Notes: generated from the letters alone by a model not told the origin. DNA of 7,091 nucleotides from CAZYJD01 sp964647785 (GCA_964647785.1 CAZYJD010000096.1:1-7091); one strand, 5' to 3'. Counted from the stretch's first letter, positions 1 through 7,043 are shown. Translations and numbers: made by a program.

Positions 1-55
1 AACCGATCCAACCACCAAGAGCACAAAGTTTAGCACGAAGGAGCACAAAGCTCAG
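1..55 (+). repeat. Dispersed intergenic repeat, direct copy 1 (55 bp, reaches the window edge)
   Basis: This stretch is identical over all 55 bases to 209-263. Because it begins at base 1, the true repeat may extend further left. Within it the decamer GAGCACAAAG occurs twice (19-28 and 41-50), 22 bp apart, so the unit is itself internally repetitive. A diverged third copy of its 11-51 core lies inverted at 6894-6934. It has no ORF and no transposase. It looks like one of the short dispersed intergenic repeats seen in Bacteroidota chromosomes; that family assignment is from memory and not verified. Confidence 0.85.
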
Positions 56-208
56 TAGCCCGGAGTTAAGATATAACCACAACTTAATGTATGCATGATC
101 AGCGAGGCTCTATCAACTAAAAACTATCAACTCAATAAAGGGGCGCAGAGCACAGTCCCGATAGCTATCGGGAGCAGGGCTCAGGGCTATCAAACTTCAA
201 CCCCCACA
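56..208. other. Non-coding spacer between the two direct repeats
   Basis: I see no gene here. It holds CTATCAACT twice (110-118 and 124-132) with a related CTATCAAACT at 187-196, the perfect palindrome (156-173), and a tandem heptamer CAGGGCT twice (175-188). The density of short repeats suggests repeated slippage and insertion rather than conserved regulation. Confidence 0.5.
156..173. repeat. 18-bp perfect palindrome TCCCGATAGCTATCGGGA
   Basis: The 18 bases are identical to their own reverse complement. As a transcript they could fold into a 7-bp stem with an AGCT loop. No T-tract follows on either strand, so this is not a standard intrinsic terminator, although it lies about 210 bp past the protease stop on the minus strand. 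A shortened form occurs at 271-285. Possible roles are a dispersed palindromic repeat, a protein-binding site or a transcript-end hairpin; the sequence does not choose between them. Confidence 0.8.
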
Positions 209-263
209 AACCGATCCAACCACCAAGAGCACAAAGTTTAGCACGAAGGAGCACAAAGCTCAG
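209..263 (+). repeat. Dispersed intergenic repeat, direct copy 2 (55 bp)
   Basis: It is an exact duplicate of 1-55, in the same orientation, with 153 bp between the copies. It is followed directly by GGCGCAG and the start of the palindrome motif (264-285). The same GGCGCAG string precedes the intact palindrome at 142-148, so this block looks like a rearranged, shortened version of the left part of the region. With only two copies and a long gap it is not a CRISPR array. Confidence 0.9.
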
Positions 264-270
264 GGCGCAG

Positions 271-285
271 TCCCGATAGCTGGGA
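271..285. repeat. Degenerate copy of the palindrome (3-bp deletion)
   Basis: The sequence TCCCGATAGCTGGGA equals the intact palindrome at 156-173 with ATC missing from its right arm. Upstream it shares the GGGCGCAG context of the intact copy but lacks the 7 bases (AGCACAG) that precede the palindrome there. That deletion lies between CAG trinucleotides, which fits slippage or a short-homology deletion. Confidence 0.6.
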
Positions 286-317
286 TCAGACATTACGGTC
301 AACGTTATTTAGGCATC

Positions 318-381
318 AACTTCCTAACTCCCTAACTTCCTAACTTCCAAACGTCCTCCCGTCCTCCCGTCCTACCGTCCT
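318..381 (-). repeat. 8-bp tandem repeat array (8 units) abutting the protease stop codon
   Basis: Starting at 318 the sequence divides cleanly into eight octamers. The first four are AACTTCCT-like, then a hybrid AACGTCCT, then two CCCGTCCT and one ACCGTCCT. On the minus strand this reads as AGGACGGG-type units followed by AGGAAGTT-type units, directly downstream of the protease. The last octamer overlaps the first base of the stop codon (TGA, plus-strand 381-383). The strand is strongly purine/pyrimidine biased. A period of 8 is out of frame, so gain or loss of units would not preserve any reading frame. The unit is conserved mainly at the CCT core. Confidence 0.85.
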
Positions 382-3300
382 CACTCCTTCACCACCTTGG
401 CCACTTTCTCCTCGGCATTGGCGCGTACACGCAAGAAATACATGCCGCGGGCCAGACCGTCCATGGCGATGCGGTATTCCTGCTCGCTGTAGTTTTCTTC
501 CTCCAGACGGTATAGCAGTTTCCCTTCGGCGCTGTAGAGTTTTAGTTCAATGCGACCAGCCACATCACCGAGGCTGATGCGCACTTCATCCCGGGCGGGA
601 TTTGGATAGATATCGATGCTGAAGCCGCCGGTTTCAAATACGTCGAAAACGCGTATTTCGCGGCAGCTGGTATCGCGACAACCGATGCTATCTATTTCCA
701 CACGGCAAACCGTTTTTTTGCCGTACGTACCGAAGCGGTGTTGCTGCGCAATTCCACCCGGCTGCCATCCCAAGCCTTCGCCAAAGTTCCATTCCACCTG
801 GTGCAGATTGTTTCCTCCGGTGAATAACACATCCAGGTTTTTTTGATCCTGAATGCGAATAAAGTTAGAGCTAAAATCGCTCAGCTCTATTTGAAGGCTG
901 TCCCATGCATCTTCAAGCGTGCAACCATCGCTGAGCCTGAACACCACCTTTGCGTTGCTGTCCACTTTCATGCGATAGCGGTTGCCCGACAATTCCACAC
1001 CATTGGCATGATAAACATAAGCCGGAGCCAAGCCGCCCTCGGCTGCAAGTTGAATTTCTATTTCATCGTACAGGCATTGATGCAGATCAGGCCCGGCATC
1101 CAAGTCCAATGCAGGGCGAACATTCACTTGAATTTGCACGGAGTCTGAAGGCTGAGTGCATCCATCGGTTGCCATGATGGTATAGCTCGTGCTTTCTTCA
1201 GGCGATACCCATTGGCTGGTATCCGTCCCCGTGGTGGTTTGATTCACCAGATAGGTCAAAGCAGTTCGCTTGCCTCCGGTAGAAGACCACTTTAATTCTG
1301 CCGCTTGGCCTTTGCAAATGGTGAGGAGTGGTTCAGGCGTAAACACCCGCAGGCCATCGAAAACCTCAATGCTTCGCACCGCCGTTCCATTGATGGGGCT
1401 GCAACCATCAGCTGCCATTGCGCTGAGCGCGCCTGAAAGCACTGGTATCCAATGCAGGCTATCCGCACCCGATTGTCCGTTCCAGCGATAAATCCAACGC
1501 GACCGGTCTGGATGGCCACCTTGAATATCAAGTCGGTACAGACCTCCGCTTCCCTGGCAAATCTGATCCGGCCCCAGGATGCTCAGCTGAATGGAATCAT
1601 AAACATGTATCCACATGCTGTCGCTACCGGGTTCTACGGTACAGCCATCTTCCAGCTGCACCCTTAGCCATCCGCTTTTTGTGAAGGTGAGCATTTCTGA
1701 GGCTGTTTTCTCTTCCCCTTCCCAAATGAATCGATGCTGATCGCTCTTGCCTCCGCTGTACTGCAGATTAAACCGCTGCGGTTGCAAATGGCATAACGTA
1801 TCTCTGCTGCTTTGGATCTGCAGCTTCAAAGGATCTCTCAATTGAATGTGCACCGTATCATAATGCATGCCCCGCGTACATTGGTCGCTGAATTGAAGGG
1901 TAAACATGGTATCGCTTTCGGGATACACCAGATGCTCCGCCTGGTTGCCCAGTGCGGCCGACCATTGATACAAGTAGCCCGGTAAATAACCGCCTGAAGC
2001 CATGGCTTTGAGCCTGACAGGATTGCCCCGGCAGATCAATGTGTCTCGCATGGGCTCAAGCTGCAAATCGGGGCGCACCGGAATTTGTACCAGCAGTTCA
2101 ACCGTATCGGCCGAGCAATAGTCGTACACCTGTGTTTTCCATATTTCCGTAGTTTCGGGTTGATATTGAACCGATGGACCTGCAATTTTCAGGTTGCGAA
2201 TGCGCCATTCATAGGCATAGGCCGAAGCATCGCCCCCACTTGCCTGCAAGCGCATCCTTACGGTTTCACCAATGCATATGGTGTCGTTGCCACTTACCTG
2301 AAGGCGCAGGGTATCGCGCACGTTTAGAAACACCTTGATCGAGCCGCTGCTGTTTCCACAGGTGTTGCTCAACTCTGCATAATAGTAACCCTCTTCTGCT
2401 GCTCTGACATTCCTAATGGGCCATGAAGCCTTGGGCAACTGTCCGATGAGTCTTGGGCTTGCAGTGAGTGTGGGCTGATAATACCAACGCGATGCCGGCT
2501 CATTGGGCCCCAAATAATTCACATTGATAAGGCTGTCTTGCCCAAGACAAAGGTCTATCTGCTGATGGGCATAGCTGAACTGCAAAGCCGTATCTACCTG
2601 CAAACGAATGTTTCGGCTGTATTCCCGGCTTTCGCATCGGTTGGTGGCCTCCACCCGATACAAGCGCTGGTTGTAAGACAAAGGAATGTTGTTGAGCGTA
2701 AGTTGTTTGTTGTTATTCACCCCCGTATTGTTCCAGCTCTTGCCTTCATCTTCGCTGTACTGCCAGCTCCAGCTGATGCTGGGTGTGCCCGTAAAATCGA
2801 TGGCCCAACGGAGGCTATTGCCATTGCAAAGCGCCGTATCACGGGGCTCAACCGTATAGCGCGGTGGTGCATAGGTAGATCGAGGGATGAAGCTCACCCC
2901 CCAACTGCGCGGACCTTCGGCACCATCCGTTCCGATGGCACTTACCGCCAGCCAGAAGGTGCTGTCGTTCTGCAGGCCTCTCACCGTGAAGTAGGTGTTC
3001 GATGTGGTATCCACCGGAACCATTTTCCCACCCGTATTCATCCAAATCCGATAATAATCAGCTCCTGAAAGCGGGTTCCATTTCAAATGAATCTGGCTGT
3101 CGCATACCACCGCTGTGGGAGAACTCATTTGCGGGAAAATATGAAACACCCGATCGCTTTGATCGGAGTAATTGCCTTTGGAGATTCGTATAAGGGCTCT
3201 GGCAGTTCTTGCATTTGAAGGACAATTGGCCCAGTTGTAGTAGCCATTGGCGATGGATACGCTGTTGCTAATCACCGACCAATTAACCCCTGAATCGAGG

Positions 3301-5324
3301 CTGTATTCAAGGATGCCCGTACCACTTAAACCGGTGGATTCCCAGCGAATGAGCTGTGCGCTGCCCGAATTGCTGGGAGGCACCCAATTTTCGCCCCCAT
3401 TGGGATAAGTGATTTGCAAACCCGTATCCCGATCCATCCAGCTCACCGAAAATGTCTGGTTGTTGCCACTTACCTTTCTTCCGTGCACTTGTATGATGTA
3501 CACCGTTTGCGAGGGGTTATCGATGGTTATTTGCTCGATATTATTGAGGCTATCGCGCCCCCTTTTGGCATTGGCGGTATAACTGGCCGCATCCAGCACC
3601 CAGGGCCGAACGGTATCGCCATTGGTGGTGAGAACAATTAAATCGAGGTCATTCACCAAGGTAACAGAAGAACTGGTAGAAGCTGCCGGGTCATCCCAGC
3701 AAAGCATGACCCGCAATTCAGACATACCCCTTCTCAGGCGAATGGTATCTTTCCATACTTGGTTTTGCCTTACACGATTCACGGCATATCTGCCTGCCGA
3801 GAGCATTTGCGCTGCATTCCAGCCATTGAGGCGACCAAACCCGTATTGAAAATCAGGACCGGGACGACCGATATCATCGGCCCCATTGCAAAGAAGATTT
3901 TTGATGAGATGGGCATCCGGACGAGCGCCGTGGATGTTTTCGTACAATTCATAAATGAGGGCTGAAGTTCCCGAAGTACCCGGGCAAGCCATGCTGGTTC
4001 CATTCCAACCACCCTGATAGTTGTTGTAGGGCAAAGTGCTGTAAACATTCACGCCAACTGCAGAAATTTCAGGCTTCAGGCGGCCGTCGCGCATGGGGCC
4101 GTATCCGTGGAAACTACTGTTGCCATCGGTGCTGGTAATGGCCGCAACCACCAAGGTATTTTTGCCCGATTGATAACCGCTGTGCACCGTTCTATACCCT
4201 CCCGGTAAACAATTGCTGCTTCTGGAATTTCCGGCAGCAAACACATGCAAAAGGTGGGGGTATTTGTTCACCAACTGATCAATGGCCCTGCTATTGCCAT
4301 CGTAATTCGTACGGCGGTTACAATTATCGTATGAGGTTCCGTATCCATAAGAGTTTTGGGTGATCTCCACTCCGTATTTTGCCGCACCACTGTCCATTTC
4401 ATTGGTGATGGATCCACCAAAATCCCAACTGAAAAGCGTGGCTTCAGGAGCCATGCCCGTGGCATCCGGATTGCGAATGCCTGCGCTCAAAACCGTTCCG
4501 GCCACGTGCGTCGCGTGACGACCGTTGGAGTTGTTGTAAAAGGGCTCCACACGTGTGTGTCGATCATCGTAATCGGCATGTGGACCTGCACCGCCACCAT
4601 CCCATTCACCTACCACCACATTGCGACCCGTAAGATCATATATGCCGGCATTTTTCTCCAGCATGGGTACGCGGTGATTCGTGCGTTCCACCAGGTTGTT
4701 GGTTTCCACCGGTGGGGGCACCGGCTCTATCCAGTAAACTTCTGGTATATCGGCCAAAGCACCCATCCCCGACATGGCGATGGTTAGTTCCAGTGCATCC
4801 GATTGCCCATGGGTGAGCAAATCTGTGGCACCTGCAGCAGCCATGTCTTTTTTTACCACATTTAAATCGACGGGCGCGAGCAAAGAAACCCGCAGCCTAA
4901 TTCTTCCTTCATCTTTCAACGCCCAGGAAATCAAAGCCGGATCATCCAAATCGGGGCTTAGTTTCCACGCTTTGCGGATGGCTTGAATGGACCTAATGGA
5001 AGTTGACTCCACCAGTTCGGCAGGAATGGGTTGTTTAAGTTGCACATACCACGACTGATCGGGCATGTACTGTATGAATTTCAGATAAGGAGACAAAAGG
5101 TTCTTCTGCGACTCCATGGGCATCTGTTCAAAAGTCAAGAGCGCATAGGTTCGATCAACACGCTGCGCATCCATTGCACGACTCGCTTGCTCGATCTGAT
5201 TCGACGACATCTGTGGCACCGCTACCGCGCCACCTTTAAACTTCAAAACCTGCGCTTCCGCAGCCCCGTTGATTAAAAAAAATAGAATTAAAATTACGCT
5301 TATTCGGTTTAGTTTTCCTTTCAT
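381..5324 (-). CDS. Secreted multidomain subtilisin-like (S8) serine protease with T9SS sorting domain
   Basis: This is a 1647-residue exported endopeptidase, complete from ATG to TGA. Residues 1-24 are a signal peptide (K/R-rich start, hydrophobic 8-18, AEA cleavage before Q25). Residues 25 to about 225 are a prosegment ending in IPEVYWIEP. The S8 domain spans about 230-510, with D242 (GEWDGGG), H270 (RHATHVAGT), oxyanion N366 (AAGNS) and S444 (NGTSMACPG), so all catalytic residues are present. Residues 517-632 form a beta-barrel domain with the LVNDLDL motif known from KP-43-type subtilases. Residues 636-730 match the Ser/Thr-rich Ig-like type (YPNGGENW, EYSLDSGVNW), and 734-813 are FN3-like. 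Eight Ig-like repeats (818-1482) carry one Cys pair each. A PKD-like domain (about 1483-1562, WNFGEG) precedes a type A T9SS C-terminal domain (1569-1647, YPNPA). The likely location is the surface or medium, with the sorting domain removed on export. An AGGAAG lies 6 nt before the chosen ATG. The substrate is unknown. Confidence 0.93.
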   Translation of the reverse strand: MKGKLNRISVILILFFLINGAAEAQVLKFKGGAVAVPQMSSNQIEQASRAMDAQRVDRTYALLTFEQMPMESQKNLLSPYLKFIQYMPDQSWYVQLKQPIPAELVESTSIRSIQAIRKAWKLSPDLDDPALISWALKDEGRIRLRVSLLAPVDLNVVKKDMAAAGATDLLTHGQSDALELTIAMSGMGALADIPEVYWIEPVPPPVETNNLVERTNHRVPMLEKNAGIYDLTGRNVVVGEWDGGGAGPHADYDDRHTRVEPFYNNSNGRHATHVAGTVLSAGIRNPDATGMAPEATLFSWDFGGSITNEMDSGAAKYGVEITQNSYGYGTSYDNCNRRTNYDGNSRAIDQLVNKYPHLLHVFAAGNSRSSNCLPGGYRTVHSGYQSGKNTLVVAAITSTDGNSSFHGYGPMRDGRLKPEISAVGVNVYSTLPYNNYQGGWNGTSMACPGTSGTSALIYELYENIHGARPDAHLIKNLLCNGADDIGRPGPDFQYGFGRLNGWNAAQMLSAGRYAVNRVRQNQVWKDTIRLRRGMSELRVMLCWDDPAASTSSSVTLVNDLDLIVLTTNGDTVRPWVLDAASYTANAKRGRDSLNNIEQITIDNPSQTVYIIQVHGRKVSGNNQTFSVSWMDRDTGLQITYPNGGENWVPPSNSGSAQLIRWESTGLSGTGILEYSLDSGVNWSVISNSVSIANGYYNWANCPSNARTARALIRISKGNYSDQSDRVFHIFPQMSSPTAVVCDSQIHLKWNPLSGADYYRIWMNTGGKMVPVDTTSNTYFTVRGLQNDSTFWLAVSAIGTDGAEGPRSWGVSFIPRSTYAPPRYTVEPRDTALCNGNSLRWAIDFTGTPSISWSWQYSEDEGKSWNNTGVNNNKQLTLNNIPLSYNQRLYRVEATNRCESREYSRNIRLQVDTALQFSYAHQQIDLCLGQDSLINVNYLGPNEPASRWYYQPTLTASPRLIGQLPKASWPIRNVRAAEEGYYYAELSNTCGNSSGSIKVFLNVRDTLRLQVSGNDTICIGETVRMRLQASGGDASAYAYEWRIRNLKIAGPSVQYQPETTEIWKTQVYDYCSADTVELLVQIPVRPDLQLEPMRDTLICRGNPVRLKAMASGGYLPGYLYQWSAALGNQAEHLVYPESDTMFTLQFSDQCTRGMHYDTVHIQLRDPLKLQIQSSRDTLCHLQPQRFNLQYSGGKSDQHRFIWEGEEKTASEMLTFTKSGWLRVQLEDGCTVEPGSDSMWIHVYDSIQLSILGPDQICQGSGGLYRLDIQGGHPDRSRWIYRWNGQSGADSLHWIPVLSGALSAMAADGCSPINGTAVRSIEVFDGLRVFTPEPLLTICKGQAAELKWSSTGGKRTALTYLVNQTTTGTDTSQWVSPEESTSYTIMATDGCTQPSDSVQIQVNVRPALDLDAGPDLHQCLYDEIEIQLAAEGGLAPAYVYHANGVELSGNRYRMKVDSNAKVVFRLSDGCTLEDAWDSLQIELSDFSSNFIRIQDQKNLDVLFTGGNNLHQVEWNFGEGLGWQPGGIAQQHRFGTYGKKTVCRVEIDSIGCRDTSCREIRVFDVFETGGFSIDIYPNPARDEVRISLGDVAGRIELKLYSAEGKLLYRLEEENYSEQEYRIAMDGLARGMYFLRVRANAEEKVAKVVKE
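879..2873 (-). repeat. Eight Cys-paired Ig-like protein repeats within the protease
   Basis: Residues 818-1482 hold eight successive Ig-like repeats. Each has an early cysteine in a context like DTICxG and a later one in a context like DGCT. The pairs are C833/C897, C926/C989, C1017/C1070, C1098/C1149, C1178/C1228, C1256/C1308, C1337/C1389 and C1417/C1468. The first two repeats are about 92 residues with 63-64 between cysteines. The other six are about 80 residues with 50-53 between them. The even spacing implies one disulfide per domain bridging the sheets, giving a rigid extracellular stalk. The repeats are well diverged in sequence, so the expansion is old rather than recent. Confidence 0.8.
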
Positions 5325-5330
5325 CTTGAT

Positions 5331-5336
5331 CTTCCT
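5331..5336 (-). promoter_or_regulatory. Shine-Dalgarno-like site of the protease gene
   Basis: The minus strand reads AGGAAG six bases before the ATG at 5324-5322. Many Bacteroidota genes lack a clear SD, so this match supports the chosen start. The signal peptide begins directly at that Met, which agrees. Confidence 0.55.
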
Positions 5337-5354
5337 GCCTTTGTGAAAAATGGC

Positions 5355-5362
5355 TTACTTTG
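5355..5362 (+). promoter_or_regulatory. Candidate -7 promoter box for lpdA
   Basis: TTACTTTG (followed by C) matches the Bacteroidota -7 consensus TAnnTTTG at all but the second position. Transcription would begin near 5369, giving a leader of about 19 nt before the ATG at 5388. This also argues against the in-frame GTG at 5343, which would lie upstream of the transcript start. No TTTG -33 element sits at the usual distance; the nearest TTTG (5340-5343) is only 11 bp away. Confidence 0.4.
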
Positions 5363-5374
5363 CAACACTTTTTA

Positions 5375-5382
5375 CAAAGATA
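5375..5382 (-). promoter_or_regulatory. Candidate -7 promoter box for the protease
   Basis: The minus strand reads TATCTTTG, a full match to the Bacteroidota -7 consensus TAnnTTTG. It would start transcription near 5368 and give a leader of about 43 nt before the protease ATG. The best -33 candidate is TTAG, 17 bp upstream of the box, which is one base off TTTG and slightly close. The -33 region lies inside the first codons of lpdA. Confidence 0.45.
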
Positions 5383-5387
5383 GCAAA

Positions 5388-6773
5388 ATGGCATTTGATC
5401 TAATTATTATAGGAAGCGGTCCGGGCGGTTATGTTGCTGCCATCAGGGCCTCACAACTCGGTTTGAAAGTAGCGGTGGTTGAAAAGGCAGAACTCGGTGG
5501 AGTATGTCTGAATTGGGGATGCATTCCCACCAAAGCCCTGCTGAAAAGTGCACAGGTTTTTGAATATGTAAAACACGCTTCAGATTACGGCATCAAGGTG
5601 GATGCCTACTCGCATGATTTTGGCGCAGTAATAAAGCGCAGCCGTGGCGTTGCAGAAGGGATGAGCAAAGGGGTGCAGTTCCTGATGAAAAAGAATAAAA
5701 TTACCGTGATCAACGGTTTCGGAAAACTGGCCGGTAAAGGCAAAGTTGAAGTAGAAAAAGACGGCAAAAAAGAAGTGCATGAAGCGAAGAATATCATCCT
5801 TGCCACCGGGGCCCGAGAAAGACAATTGCCCAACCTAAAAATTGACGGAAAAAAGATCATTGGTTACCACGAAGCCATGGTGTTGCCCGAGCAACCCAAG
5901 CGCATGGTGGTGGTTGGCAGTGGTGCCATTGGTTCTGAGTTTGCATACTTCTACAATGCCATGGGCACTGAAGTAACCCTGGTAGAATATCTCCCAAACA
6001 TCATTCCATTGGAAGATGAAGAGGTTTCAAAAACCCTGGAGAAAGTTTACAAGAAGAATGGCATTAAAGTGATGACCAATTCATCGGTTGAAAGCGTGGA
6101 CACTTCCGGCAAAGACTGCAAAGTGAAAGTAAAAACCCAAAAAGGAGAAGAGACCATCGAATGTGATGTGGTGCTTTCTGCCGTGGGCATACAAACCAAT
6201 CTTGAAGGCCTGGGACTGGAAAGCCTTGGCATCAAGACCGATAAAGGCAAGGTGATGGTGGATGATTACTACCAAACCAATGTGCCCGGCATTTATGCCA
6301 TCGGCGACATTGTACCGGGTCCAGCCTTGGCACACGTGGCTTCTGCAGAAGGCATCATTTGCGTTGAAAAAATTGCAGGCCACCAGCCAGAGCCATTGGA
6401 TTACGGCAACATTCCGGGTTGTACTTATTGCTGGCCCGAGGTGGCTTCTGTGGGGATGACCGAGAAAGCCGCACGTGAAGCAGGTTATGATATCAAAGTG
6501 GGCAAGTTCCCCTTCTCCGCCTCAGGAAAAGCAAGTGCCGCCGGAGCGAAAGACGGATTTGTTAAAGTGATTTTCGATGCCAAATACGGCGAGTGGCTCG
6601 GAGCCCACATGATTGGCGCTAATGTTACGGAAATGATTGCCGAAGTGGTGGCAGCCCGCAAACTGGAAACCACTGGCCATGAGATCATCAAGGCTGTTCA
6701 CCCCCACCCCACCATGAGTGAAGCGGTGATGGAAGCAGCTGCCGCCGCCTACGACGAGGTGATTCACCTCTAA
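5388..6773 (+). CDS. lpdA: Dihydrolipoamide dehydrogenase (E3 subunit)
   Basis: This is a complete 461-residue cytoplasmic flavoprotein of the usual family length. It reoxidises the dihydrolipoyl groups of pyruvate, 2-oxoglutarate or branched-chain 2-oxoacid dehydrogenase complexes (or glycine cleavage H protein), passing electrons through FAD to NAD+. Visible signatures are the N-terminal FAD dinucleotide motif (G9, G11, G14), the redox disulfide C40/C45 in GGVCLNWGCIPTK, the NAD-binding GSGAIGSE (177-184) with E199 at the strand end, the second FAD motif around GIYAIGD (301-307), and the C-terminal dimer-interface base H440 with E445 in HPHPTMSE. No catalytic residue is missing. I chose the ATG at 5388 over the in-frame GTG at 5343, because MAFDLIIIGSG is the family's normal N-terminus and the candidate promoter box lies between the two. 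No E1, E2 or lipoate gene is in the window, so its partner complex cannot be read here; it may serve several. Confidence 0.96.
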   Translation: MAFDLIIIGSGPGGYVAAIRASQLGLKVAVVEKAELGGVCLNWGCIPTKALLKSAQVFEYVKHASDYGIKVDAYSHDFGAVIKRSRGVAEGMSKGVQFLMKKNKITVINGFGKLAGKGKVEVEKDGKKEVHEAKNIILATGARERQLPNLKIDGKKIIGYHEAMVLPEQPKRMVVVGSGAIGSEFAYFYNAMGTEVTLVEYLPNIIPLEDEEVSKTLEKVYKKNGIKVMTNSSVESVDTSGKDCKVKVKTQKGEETIECDVVLSAVGIQTNLEGLGLESLGIKTDKGKVMVDDYYQTNVPGIYAIGDIVPGPALAHVASAEGIICVEKIAGHQPEPLDYGNIPGCTYCWPEVASVGMTEKAAREAGYDIKVGKFPFSASGKASAAGAKDGFVKVIFDAKYGEWLGAHMIGANVTEMIAEVVAARKLETTGHEIIKAVHPHPTMSEAVMEAAAAAYDEVIHL

Positions 6774-6835
6774 GCCTGAAGGCAAGATTCCGTCTTTGTG
6801 GCACTCTACTCCCCCAAGGAGATTGCTGGATTTCT

Positions 6836-6856
6836 AGAGCTTAGATTTTTAGCTCT
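6836..6856 (+). other. Small stem-loop downstream of lpdA
   Basis: AGAGCT (6836-6841) pairs perfectly with AGCTCT (6851-6856) around a 9-nt T-rich loop. No T-tract follows. Its right arm shares two bases with the outer stem of the larger hairpin at 6855-6886, so the complete forms of the two cannot coexist. The functional assignment is weak. Confidence 0.3.
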
Positions 6857-6886
6857 CACGAATTCAGGATGAACCTGAACTGTGAG
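6855..6886 (+). terminator. Long hairpin downstream of lpdA, possible transcript end
   Basis: CTCAC (6855-6859) pairs with GTGAG (6882-6886), and TTCAGG (6863-6868) pairs with CCTGAA (6874-6879). A small internal loop (GAA opposite CT) separates the stems and the apical loop is ATGAA. The total is 11 base pairs, centred about 100 nt after the lpdA stop. The T-tract of a standard intrinsic terminator is absent (TTGGATCG follows), so it may instead be a 3'-end stabilising structure or a dispersed repeat. Confidence 0.4.
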
Positions 6887-6893
6887 TTGGATC

Positions 6894-6934
6894 GCTTTGT
6901 GAGACCTTGAGCTAAACTTTGTGCTTTTTGTGGT
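6894..6934 (-). repeat. Dispersed intergenic repeat, inverted diverged copy
   Basis: Its reverse complement aligns without gaps to 11-51 and 219-259, with 33 of 41 positions identical. An 8-base match is followed by a poorly conserved 9-base middle and then a 24-base block with two mismatches. It lies on the far side of the two genes, in opposite orientation to the left-hand copies. It is older or more diverged than the identical left pair. Confidence 0.75.
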
Positions 6935-6972
6935 AAAAAGATAGAACGGAAATTATTCGGGCTCAATTGATT

Positions 6973-6993
6973 GGTGCCGCTCCTACAGAGCTT
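6973..6993 (+). repeat. Covarying hairpin repeat, copy A
   Basis: GGTGCCG leads into the stem-loop GCTC-CTACA-GAGC (6979-6991), then TT. It is the partner of 7023-7043, exactly 50 bp further on, with 14 of 21 bases identical. Four of the seven differences are two complementary pairs within the stem. Confidence 0.65.
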
Positions 6994-7022
6994 ATTTCAC
7001 CATTATTTTATCCTGCTATAAA

Positions 7023-7043
7023 GGTGTCGTCCCTCCGGGACTT
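7023..7043 (+). repeat. Covarying hairpin repeat, copy B
   Basis: GGTGTCG leads into the stem-loop GTCCC-TCC-GGGAC (7029-7041), then TT. Compared with copy A, a C-G pair has become T-A and a T-A pair has become C-G, and a C/A mismatch has become a C-G pair. CGGCACC (7047-7053) just downstream is the exact reverse complement of GGTGCCG in copy A (6973-6979), so the pair could also be enclosed by a 7-bp outer stem. Confidence 0.65.

Noticed and set aside
156..173. Palindrome as an intrinsic terminator of the protease gene
   Set aside because: There is no T-tract on the minus strand and it lies over 200 bp beyond the stop; kept only as a palindromic repeat.
1..263. CRISPR array from the repeated 55-mer
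   Set aside because: There are only two copies, the gap is 153 bp, there are no regular spacers and no cas gene.
2538..3068. 176-codon plus-strand ORF opposite the protease
   Set aside because: It lies fully antisense to a well-supported coding region, shows no recognisable domain, and is expected as a shadow of GC-biased codons. The other short ORFs overlapping the two genes are rejected on the same grounds.
5343..5387. In-frame GTG start giving lpdA 15 extra N-terminal residues
   Set aside because: The extension lacks family resemblance, the family starts at MxFDLIIIG, and the candidate promoter box lies inside the extension.
6774..6783. GCCTGAAGGC hairpin right after the lpdA stop as a terminator
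   Set aside because: The stem is only 3 bp with a 4-base loop and no T-tract follows.
1..6934. Composite transposon or mobile cassette bounded by the inverted repeats
   Set aside because: There is no transposase or integrase, the ends are unequal and 20 percent diverged, no target-site duplication is visible, and the cargo includes a core metabolic gene.
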